Origin: Triticum aestivum
Lineage: Eukaryota > Streptophyta > Magnoliopsida > Poales > Poaceae
Assembly: GCF_018294505.1 (NCBI RefSeq)
Contig: NC_057807.1
Coordinates: forward strand, 169,412,883-169,476,882
DNA length: 64,000 nucleotides
Direction of reading: 5' to 3'
The notes beneath the pieces were generated by a model, which saw only the letters and a program-made list of their open reading frames with translations, had not been told where the DNA came from and ran no database searches. The number at the start of each line of letters is the position of its first letter. The stretch's first letter is position 1. A program made the position numbers and the translations under genes. Below are positions 46,556 to 55,971 of the stretch, piece by piece.

Positions 46556-49500
46556 TGTTGGGGTACGTAGCATGCAATTTAAAAATATTTCCTACAATCA
46601 CGCAAGATCTATCTGGGAGATACATAGCAACGAGAGGGGGAGAGTGTGTCCATGTACCCTCATAGACCGAAAGTGGAAGCATCAGGTTAACGCGGTTGAT
46701 GTAGTAGAACGTCTTCACGATCCAACCGATCTAGCACTGAACGTATGGTACCTCCAAGTTTAGCACACATTTAGCTCGATGACGACCCTCGAACTCCTGA
46801 TCTAGCAGAGGGTCGAGGGAGAGTTTCGTCAGCAGGACGGCGTGATGATGGTGTTGATGATGTGATCCGCGCAGGGCTTCTCCTAAGCACTACAATAATA
46901 CTATCAGAGGTGTAAATGGTGGAGGGGGGCACCGCACATGGCTAAGACAATGTTGTGCCTTTGTGGTGGCCCCCTGCCCCCATATATAAAGGAGGTGGGA
47001 GGAGGCCGGCCCCCAGGGGGCGTGCCATGGAGGGGGAGTCCTACTAGGACTCCACTCCTAGTAGGATTCGCCCCCTCCCCCCGCACTTTTTACTTTTTTC
47101 CGGAATAGAAAAGGGGGAAAGGAGAGGGAGTAAGAGAAGGAAAGGGAGAGCGCCTCCCCCACCCCTTGTCCAATTCGGATTGGCAAGGGGGGGGGGCCAC
47201 CTCCTATGGCCGGCCCTCTCTCCTCCATCAAGGCCCATGTAGGCCCATTACTTTCCCCGGGGGGGGGGGGGGGTCGGTAACCTCCCGGTACTCCGAAACT
47301 TATCTGAAACTTCCCAAAACCATTTCGGTGTCCGAATATAACCTTCCAATATATCAACCTTTACCTCTCGACCATTTCAAGACTCCTCGTCATTTCCGTG
47401 ACCTCATCCGGGACTACGAACAAAACTTTGGTCAACATAACACATAACTCATAATACAAATCATCATCGAACGTTAAGCGTGCGGACCCTACGGGTTCGA
47501 GAACTATGTAGACATGATCGAGACACATCTCCGATCAATAACAAATAGTGGAACTTGGTTGCTCATATTGGTTCCTTCATATTCTAAGAAGATCTTTATC
47601 GGTCAAACGGCATAACAACATATGTTGTTCCCTTTGTCATCAATATGTTACTTGCCCTAGATTCGATCGTCGGTATCTTCATACCTAGTTCAATCTTGTT
47701 ACCGACAAGTATCTTTACTCGTTCCGTAATGCATCATCCCGTAACTAACTCATTAGTCACATTGCTTGCAAGGCTTATAGTGATGAGCATTACCGAGAGG
47801 TCCGAGAGATACCTCTTTGATACACGGAGTGACAAATCCTAATCTTGATCTATGCAAACTAAACAAACACCTTCGAACACACCTATAGAGCATCTTTATA
47901 ATCACCGAGTTATGTTGTGACGTTTGATAGCACACAAGGTCTTTCTCCGGTATTCGGGAGTTGCATAATCTCATAGTTAGAGGAACATGTATAAGTCATG
48001 AAGAAAGCAATAGCAATAAAACTTAACGATCATTATGCTAAGCTAACAGATGGGTCTGGTCCATCACATCATTCTCTAATGATGTGATCCCATTCATCAA
48101 ATGACAACACATGTCTATGGTCAAGAAACATAACCATCTTTGATGCTAATCAAGTAGAGGCATACTAGGGACACTTTGTTTTGTCTATGTATTCACACAT
48201 GTACTAAGTTTCCGGTTAATACAATTCTAGCATGAATAATAAACATTTATCATGATATAAGGAAATATAAATAACAACTTTATTATTGCCTCTAGTGTTG
48301 GGATCTACGGTAGGGTGCGTCGACTGCAAACTAAAATTTCCTACGCGCAGAACAACCAAGAACATGCTACGGTAGATGGATCACAGTTTGTTACCACTAG
48401 ACGCGCAGTGCCGTGCAGCGGAAGAAGAGTTGGGGCAGCGCGTTCGTGTGGATCGTCTCCTCCTTGTCCGATCTCCCTCGAACAGCCGGTCGTCCGATCC
48501 CACATACAAGTTCATCGGAGCGGCACAAGGGCACCGCCTCTAACGGTATCCGCGCATGTAGGAGGAACACTGTGCGGCGGATTTCTAGGTCCGATCACAC
48601 AGTCGGCAGCGAGTGGAGGTGGCTATTCACAACACATGCAAACCCTAGTGACAGCGTCGAAGCGATCAATCGCTTGAGTGTGCGGTACCTCCACTTTATA
48701 TAGGCGTTTGTCGCGGGCTCAACACTTGGGCCTTGCATGGACACTAAAGCCCACAAGTCTACTCGGCCATAATCCGAGTACAGCTCGGATCACATCCGAC
48801 CAGTGTCCTCGGATCCGACCTCGTAGGTTCCTTCCCTTAAGCGCGCGACCCCTTAGGTTCAAGTCGGCTTGGTCGCAGTTCGGATCACCTCCAAACTGCA
48901 CGGTTGGTAGCGGCCTCTAGGAAGGCATGCCGAACACCAAGCAGACTATGAAGCTGGTTAGGCGAACCTGCACAACATGTCACACTTCTGTTTCCATTGC
49001 CACACGATATATGTTATTGGGCTCAAGGCGAGATTGTCATCCCTGTGCTAGCCTGACCTCTTTCTCGTTCCAGTGATACTGACCACAAACTAGATTATCT
49101 CATAATCACTGTCGCATGGCCATGCTTATCCTGGTCGGATCACACGAGGGGCCCAGAGTATATCTCTCCGCATTAGAGGGGCAAATCCCATCTTGCTCGA
49201 TCATGTCTCGCAGCATGGGTCTGGACAAGACTGAAACCTACCTTTGTAACTACCCAGTTACGGAGTAGTGTCTGGTCGGCCCAAAGCAAGTCTGTCACCA
49301 TCCCGAGTACATGCGTCAGCTCAGGTCTTAGGACATAGAACGAATGTTGTACTAGAGACTCACAGATGACATATCGTTGCGTCTCATAGTTGGGTCTGTC
49401 CGACTCGGACCTTATCTCGACTCGGATTCAACTACATCGAATCCAACCAGATCCTTTCGAGTCCATATTTTCTGGTTAGCCTCCAATGCTCCATGGCTAG

Positions 49501-49745
49501 TGAGACCAAGCCATCGACCGTGTCATATGCTAGTCTAGTCTGACATGTGCCCACACATCACTTGTAACTAGGGACAATCTAGGATGTATCATACAACACA
49601 AGATCTCATAGACAAGTAACGTACTTGCCAACAAGTATCATTGATTACATCCAAGGACTATCTTTATTCAGAAACACATAGGAAATATCATCATACATGA
49701 TTGCCTCTAGGGCATATCTCCAACATCTAGGGCATATTTCCTTCA
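46556..49745 (-). repeat. Element J 3' LTR (BARE1/Angela/WIS-like copia), split by solo LTR I
   Basis: The reverse of the BARE1/Angela LTR: on the + strand TGTTGGGGTACGTAGCATGC begins it. The promoter region, with TTTATATATGGGGG (minus) near 46,980, precedes the paired TCCTACTAGGA palindromes near 47,037-47,062, and the LTR closes with ATTGCCTCTAG | GGCATATTTCCTTCA. Solo LTR I (48,296-49,725) separates the last ~15 bp. Without it the LTR is about 1.75 kb, normal for this family. On the minus strand the purine tract GCAAGTGGGAGAC precedes TGAAGGAAATATGCC, showing that this is the 3' LTR. Confidence 0.85.
48296..49725 (-). repeat. Solo LTR I (copia-type), 1430 bp, TSD TCTAG
   Basis: Starts TGTTGGGATCTACGG and ends GGGCATATCTCCAACA, with 6-bp inverted ends TGTTGG/CCAACA. 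It is flanked by the perfect 5-bp duplication TCTAG (48,291-48,295 and 49,726-49,730). No internal region exists, so it is a solo LTR left by LTR-LTR recombination. Its ends resemble the BARE1-type LTR in which it sits, which suggests minus orientation; CCTATATAAAG on the minus strand near 48,690-48,703 is the likely TATA box. Confidence 0.85.
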
Positions 49746-49817
49746 GTCTCCCACTTGCACTAGAGTCAATAATCTAGATTACATAGTAATGATTCTAACA
49801 CACATGGAGTCTTTGTG

Positions 49818-50174
49818 CTAATCATGTTTTGCTCGTGGAAGAGGCTTAGTCAACGGGTCTGCAACATTCAGATCCGTATGTATCTTCCAAATCTCCATGT
49901 CTCCCTCCTTGACTTGATCGCGGATGGAGTTGAAGCGTCTCTTGATGTGTTTGGTTCTCTTGTGAAATCTGGATTCCTTCACCAAGGCAATTGCTCCAAT
50001 ATTGTCACAAAGGATTTTCATTGGACCCGATGCACTAGGTATTACACCTAGATCGGATATGAACTCCTTCATCCAGACTCCTTCATTTGCTGCTTCTGAA
50101 GTAGCTATGTACTCCGCTTCACACGTAGATCCGCCATGACGCTCTGCTTGGAACAGCACCAACTGACAGCTCAA
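49818..50174 (-). pseudogene. RNase H domain of element J
   Basis: The frame reads STCEAEYIATSEAANEGVW, then KILCDNIGAIALVKESRFHK and KHIKRRFNSIRDQVKEG, closing with DPLTKPLPRAKHD. This is the copia RNase H, which removes RNA from the RNA-DNA hybrid during copying; the E of CEAEY and the D of CDN are the visible catalytic positions. The stop after RAKHD falls a little earlier than the usual C-terminus. Confidence 0.85.
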
Positions 50175-51370
50175 CCATTCAATATAAATACATATCTGAT
50201 TTGGAACTTAGAGTCATCCGGATTAGTGTCAAAGCTTGCATCGACGTAACCATTTACGACAAGCTCTTTGTCACCTCCATAAATGAGAAACATATCCTTA
50301 GTCCTTTTCAGGTATTTCAGGATGTTCTTGACCGCTGTCCAGCAATCCACTCCTAGATTACTTTGGTACCTCCCTGCTAAACTTATAGCAAGGCACACAT
50401 CAGGTCTGGTACACAACATTGCATACATGATAGAACCTATGGCTGAGGCATAGGGAATGAATTTCATTTTCTCTCTATCTTCTGAAGTGGTTGGGCATTG
50501 AGTCTGACTCAACTTCACGCCTTGTAACACAGACAAGGACCCTTTCTTTGACTGATCCATTTTGAACTTCTTCAAAACTTTATCAAGGTATGTTCTTTGT
50601 GAAAGTCCAATTAAGCATCTTGATCTATCTCTATAGATCTTGATGCCCAGTATATAAGCATCTTCCCCGAGGTCTTTCATCGAAAAATTCTTATTCAAGT
50701 ACCCTTTTATGCTATCCGGAAATTGTGTATTATTTCCAATCAACAATATGTCATCCACATATAATATTAGAAATGCTATAGAGCTCCCACTCACTTTCTT
50801 GTAAATACAGGCTTCTCCAAAAGTCTATATAAAATCATATGCTTTGATCACATTATCCAAGCTTATATTCCAACTTCGAGAGGCTTGCACCAGTCCATTA
50901 ATGGATCGCTGGAGCTTGCACACTTTGTTACCACCTTTTAGATCGACAAAACCTTCTGGTTGCATCATATACAACTCTTATTTAAGAAATCCATTAAGGA
51001 ATGCAATTTTTACATCCATTTGCCAAATTTAATAATCATAAAACGCGACAATTGCTAACATGATTCAGACAGACTTAAGCATCACTACGGGTGAGAAGGT
51101 CTCATCATAGTCAACTCCTTGAACTTGTCAAAAACCTTTCGCAACAATTCGAGCTTTGTAGACAGTAACATTATTGTCAGTGTGAGTCTTCTTCTTGAAG
51201 ATCCATTTATTTTCTATGGCTTGCCGATCATCGGGCAGGTCCGCCAAAGTCCACACTTTGTTCTCATACATGGATCCCATCTTAGATTTCATGGCCTCAA
51301 GCCATTTTGCGGAATCTGGGATCATCATCGCTTCCTCATAGTTCGTAGGTTCATCATAGTCTAGTAACAT
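50171..51370 (-). pseudogene. Reverse transcriptase of element J
   Basis: The N-terminal part (51,370-51,128) reads EAMMIPDSAKWLEAMKSKM and WIFKKKTHTDNNVTVYKARI, the start of copia RT. The C-terminal part (50,794-50,171) holds FLILYVDDILLIGNN with the catalytic YVDD box near 50,750-50,761, then FSMKDLGEDAYILGIKIYRD and the connection domain with YASAIGSIMYAMLCTRPDV. The middle third contains stop codons and has no long ORF. The two parts are collinear with BARE1-type elements. Confidence 0.85.
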
Positions 51371-51523
51371 GACATCAAGAATAGGATTACCATACCACTA
51401 TGGTGCGGACCGTAATCTGGTTGACCTACAAGGTTCGGTAGTAACTTGATCTGAAGTTTCATGATCATCATCATTAGCTTCTTCACTAATTGGTGTAGGA
51501 ATCACTGGAACTGATTTCTCTGA

Positions 51524-51938
51524 TCAACTACTTTCCAATCCGGGAGAAGGTACAATTACCTCATCAAGTTCTAGTTTCCTCCCACTCACTTCTTTCGAGA
51601 GAAACTCCATCTCTAGAAAGGATCCATTCTTAGCAATGAATATCTTGCCTTCGGATTTGTGATACAAGGTGTACCGAACAGTTTCTTTTGGGTATGATAT
51701 GAAGACGCATTTCTCCGATTTGGGTTCGAGCTTATTAGGTTGAAGCTTTTTCACAGAAGCATCGCAGCCCCAAACTTTAAGAAACGACATCTTAGGTTTC
51801 TTGCCAAACCACAGTTCATATGGTGTCATCTCAACGGATTTATGGTGCCCTATTTAACGTGAATGCAGCCGTCTCTAAAGCATAACCCCAAAACAATAGC
51901 GGTAAATCAGTAAGAGACATCATAGATCGCACCATATC
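51524..51938 (-). pseudogene. Integrase C-terminal part of element J, cut by C
   Basis: Read leftwards from the cut at 51,938: DMVRSMMSLTDLPLLFWGYA and ETAAFTLNRAP, then after a break MTPYELWFGKKPKMSFLKVW, CVFISYPKETVRYTLYH and KNGSFLEMEFLSKEVSGRK. These are the last part of the copia integrase core and its C-terminal GKGY-like region. The integrase inserts element DNA into chromosomes. The zinc-binding and DDE parts lie beyond element C, outside the window. Confidence 0.85.
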
Positions 51939-52115
51939 TGTCGGTGTTCTGGGAACGGGGGTCCGCAGACTTGCCTGCCTGCGGCCTGCAGCGTGGCTCA
52001 ACCAGTGGCCCAGTGCGGCCCGTCTTCATTAACGAACACTCAAGACCCTCACGGGGGCCAAGACTTGCGGGGCTGACGACGCAAGGCCTCCTCAGGAGTG
52101 GCCTCACCAGGTAGG
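51939..52115 (+). repeat. Element C 5' LTR, left part
   Basis: Starts TGTCGGTGTTCTGGGAACGG and is collinear with 63,798-63,976 of the 3' LTR. It is interrupted after GGCCTCACCAG+GTAGG by element B. The bases just left (51,934-51,938) are ATATC; the other target copy lies outside the window. Confidence 0.85.
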
Positions 52116-53676
52116 AGATACGTCTCCAACGTATCTATAATTTTTTATTGTTCCATGCTATTATATTACCCGTTTTGGATGTTTATGGGCTTTACTTTAC
52201 ACATTTATATCATTTTTGGGACTAACGAACTAACCGGAGGACCAACCCGAATTGTTGTTTTTTTGCCAATTATAGTGTTTCGAAGAAAAGGAATATCAAA
52301 CGGAGTCCAAACGGAATGAAACCTTCGAGAGCGATCTTTTTGGAACAAACAAGATCCAGATGACTTGGAGTGGAAGTCAAGAAACAAGGGAGGTGGCCAC
52401 GAGGGTGCCCGGCGCACCCCCCCCCCCACCCTCGTGGGCCCCTCGAGCGTCCGCCGACCTACTTCTTCTTCCTATATATACCCATGTACCCCAAAAACAT
52501 GAGAAGCGACCACAAAAAACTACTTCCACCTCCGTAACCTTCTGTATCCGCGAGATCTCATCTTGGAGCCTTCGCCGGCGCTCCGCCGGAGGGGGAATCG
52601 ATCATGGAGGGACTCTACATCATCTTCAAGGCCTCTCCGATGAGTTGTGAGTAGTTTACCACAAACCTTCGGGTCCATAGTTAGTAGCTAGATGGCTTCT
52701 TCTATCTCTTTGAATCTCAATACCATGTTCTCCTCGATATTCTTGGAGATCTATTCGATGTAACTCTTTTTGCGGTGTGTTTGTCGAGATCCGATGAATT
52801 GTGGGTTTATGATCAAGTTTATCTATGAGAAATATTTGAATCTCCTCTAAATCTTTTATGTGTGATTAAGTTATCTTTGCAAGTCTCTTCGAATTATCAG
52901 TTTGGTTTGGCCTACTAGATTGATCTTTCTTGCAATGGGAGAAGTTCTTAGCTTTGGGTTCAATCTTGCGGTGTCCTTTCCCAGTGACAGCAGGGGCAGC
53001 AAGGCATGTATTGTATTGTTGCCATCAAGGATAAAAAGATGGGGTTTATATCATATTGCATGAGTTTATCCCTCTACATCATGTCATCTTTCTTAATGCG
53101 TTACTCTGTTCTTTATGAACTTAATACTCTAGATGCATGCTGGATAGCGGTCGATGTGTGGAGTAATAGTAGTAGATGCAGGCAAGAGTCGGTCTACTTG
53201 TCACGGACGTGATGCCTATATACATGATCATGCCTAGATAATCTCATAATTATTTGCTTTTCTATCAATTGCTCGACAGTAATTTGTTCACCCACCATAA
53301 TACTTATGCTATCTTGAGAGAAGCCACTAGTGAAACCTATGGCCCCCGGGTCTATCTCTTATCATATAAGCTTTCAATCTACTTTTATTTGCATCTTTTA
53401 CTTTTCCAATCTATATTATAAAATACCAAAAATATTTAACTTATCATATTATCTCTATCAGGTCTCACTTTTGCAAGTGGCCTTGAAGGGATTGACAACC
53501 CCTTTATTGCGTTGGTTGCGAGTTCTTGTTTTTTTGTGTAGGTGCGTGAGACTTTTGAGGAGCCTCCTACTGGATTGATACCTTGGTTCTCAAAAACTGA
53601 GGGAAATACTTACACTACTATTGCTGCATCACCCTTTCCTCTTCAAGGAAAACCAACGCAAGCTCAAGACGTAGCA
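52116..53676 (+). repeat. Element B 5' LTR, 1561 bp
   Basis: Starts AGATACGTCTCCAACGTATC (first base T changed to A relative to the family) and ends CAAGACGTAGCA. It differs from the 3' LTR at several positions within the first 150 bp alone, so insertion was not recent. A TATA-like CCTATATATACCC lies near 52,470-52,482. Confidence 0.9.
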
Positions 53677-53687
53677 AGAAGGATTTC

Positions 53688-53705
53688 TGGCACCGTTGCC
53701 GGGGA
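53688..53705 (+). other. Primer-binding site of element B
   Basis: TGGCACCGTTGCCGGGGA, 11 bases after the LTR end, matches the complement of the plant tRNA-Asp 3' end (TGGCGCCGTTGCCGGGGA as recalled) with one mismatch. Confidence 0.7.
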
Positions 53706-53899
53706 GGTCTTCGCTCAAGTCAAGACATACCAAGTACCCATCACAAACTCATCTCCCTCGCACTTACATTATTTGACATTTGCCTCTCGTTTTCCTCTCC
53801 CCCATTTAACCTTTGTTGTTTTATTCGCCCTCTCTTTCCCAATCTCCTCTCTCTTTCGCTTGCATTTTTGTTTGCTTGTGTGTTGGATTACTTGTCGCG

Positions 53900-55971
53900 A
53901 TGGCACAAGATAATACCAAATTGTGTGATTTTTCCATTACCAATAATAATGAGTTACTTAGTACTCCGCTTAATGATGTCGAGTCTTGTGAAATCAATGC
54001 TGCTTTGCTAAATCCTTTTATGAAAGATCAATTCTCTGGCCTTCCTAGTGAAGATGCCGCTACCCATCTAGACAACTTTGTTGATTTGTCTGAGATGCAA
54101 AAGAAGAAAGACACGGATAATGATATTGTTAAATTGAAGTTATTTCCGTTTTCACTTAGAGATTGTGCTAAAGTTTGGTTTTCGTCTTTGCCTAAGAATA
54201 GTATTGATTCATGGAATAAGTGCAAAGATGCTTTTATCTATAAGTATTTCCCTCCCACTAAGATCATCTCTCTTAGGAACGATATTATGAATTTTAAACA
54301 ACTTGATCATGAGCATGTTGCCCAATCTTCGGAAAGAATGAAATTGATGATTCGCAATTGCCCTACTCATGGTTTGAATTTATGGATGATCATACAAAAT
54401 TTTTATGCCGGATTGAATTTTGTTTCGAGAACTCTTTTAGATTCTGCCGCGGGAGGCACATTTATGGAAATCACCTTAGGAGAAGCTAATAAACTCCTTG
54501 ATAATATTATGGCTAATTATTCTCAATGGCACACCGAAAGATCTACTAGTAAAAAAGTGCATGCTATAGAAGAAATTAATATTTTGAGTGGAAAGATGGA
54601 TGAACTTATGAAATTGTTTGCTACTAAGAGTGCTTCTATTGATCCCAATGATATGCCTTTGTCTACTTTGATTGAGAATAATAATGAATCTATGGATGTG
54701 AATTTTGTTGGTAGGAATAATTTTGGTAACAACGCTTATAGAGGAAACTTTAATCCTAGACCGTTCCCTAGTAATTCCTCTAATAATTATGGAAATTCCT
54801 ACAATAATTCTTATGGTAATTTTAATAAGATGCCCTCTGATTTTGAGAATAGTGTTAAAGAATTTATGATCTCTCAAAAGAATTTTAATTCCTTGCTTGA
54901 ATAAAAATTGCTTAAAGTTGATGATTTGGCTAGGAACGTTGATAGACTTTCGCTTGATGTTGATTCTTTGAAACTTAGATCTACTCCTCCTAAGCATGAT
55001 ATCAATGAGTCTCTCAAAGCTATGAGAATTTCCATTGATGAGTGCAAGGAAAGAACCGCTAGATTGCGTGCTAAGAAAGATTGCTTTGTAAAGGCGTCTT
55101 TATCTAGTTTCCATGAAACTAATGATGAAGATCTAAAAGTTATTGATGTGTCCCGTATTAAACCATTGTTTTGCAATATGAATCTTAATAATGATGGGAC
55201 TGGAGATGAGCCAACTTTAGTTAAAAGGCGTCACAATGATTCGGAGTTTTTAGATCTTGATGCTAAATTTGGTAAAAGTGGGATTGGAGAGGTCAAGACT
55301 TTAAATAGCATTGAACCCACTATCTTGGATTTCAAGGAATTTAATTATGATAATGGTTCTTTAGAAGGTTGTATTTCCTTGTTGCAATCCGTGTTGAATT
55401 CTCCTCATGCTTATAGTAAAAATAAAGCTTTTACCAAACATATTGTTGATGCCTTGATGCAATCTTATGATGAAAAACTTAATTTGGAAGTTTCTATACC
55501 TAGAAAACTTTATGATGAGTGGGAACATACTATAAAGATTAAAATTAAAGATCATGAGTGTTATGCTTTGTGTGATTTGGGTGCTAGTGTTTCCACGATT
55601 CTGAAAACTATATGTGATATTCTAGCTTACCATGATCTTGATGATTGCTCTTTAAATTTGCACCTTGCAGATTCCACCATTAAATAGCCAATGGGAAGTA
55701 TCAATGATGTTCTTATTGTTGCAAATAGGAATTTGGTGCCCATAGATTTTATTGTTCTTATATAGATTGCAATCTTTCATGTCCTATTATTCTTGGTAGA
55801 CCATTCCTTAGAACGATTGGTGCGATTATTGATATGAAGGAAGGGAATATTAGATTCCAATTTCCATTAAGGAAAGGTATGGAGAACTTTCCAAGAAAGA
55901 AAGTCAAATTACCTTATGAATCTATCATGCGAGCTACTTATGAATTGAGTGCCAAAGATGGCACTACTTAG
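53900..55971 (+). pseudogene. gag-protease gene of element B
   Basis: Starts MAQDNTKLCDFSITNNNE. The gag core (residues ~60-210) has VDLSEMQKKKDTDNDIVKLK, FSLRDCAKVWFSSLPKNSID, WNKCKDAFIYKYFPP and FKQLDHEHVAQSSERMKLMI. Then come a second helical part, an Asn/Gly-rich stretch (NNYGNSYNNSYGNF) and a coiled coil (LLKVDDLARNVDRLSLDVDS). The protease-like domain has YALCDLGASVSTI, with DLGAS in place of the usual D-S/T-G, then SCPIILGRPFLRTIGAIIDM near the end. A stop at 54,902, another at 55,685 and a one-base shift near 55,763 break an otherwise continuous frame of about 690 codons. In an active copy the product forms the particle and processes itself. Ends TAG at 55,969. Confidence 0.85.

Larger units (their letters stand above)
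49746..51938 (-). mobile_element. Element J internal region: copia pol 3' part, cut by element C
   Basis: Read on the minus strand the order is integrase C-terminus, RT, RNase H and 3' LTR, the copia gene order. It is truncated at 51,938 by insertion of element C; integrase, protease, gag and the 5' LTR should continue right of C outside the window. Frame breaks lie between the RT halves (about 50,795-51,127) and elsewhere, so this copy is inactive. Confidence 0.85.
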
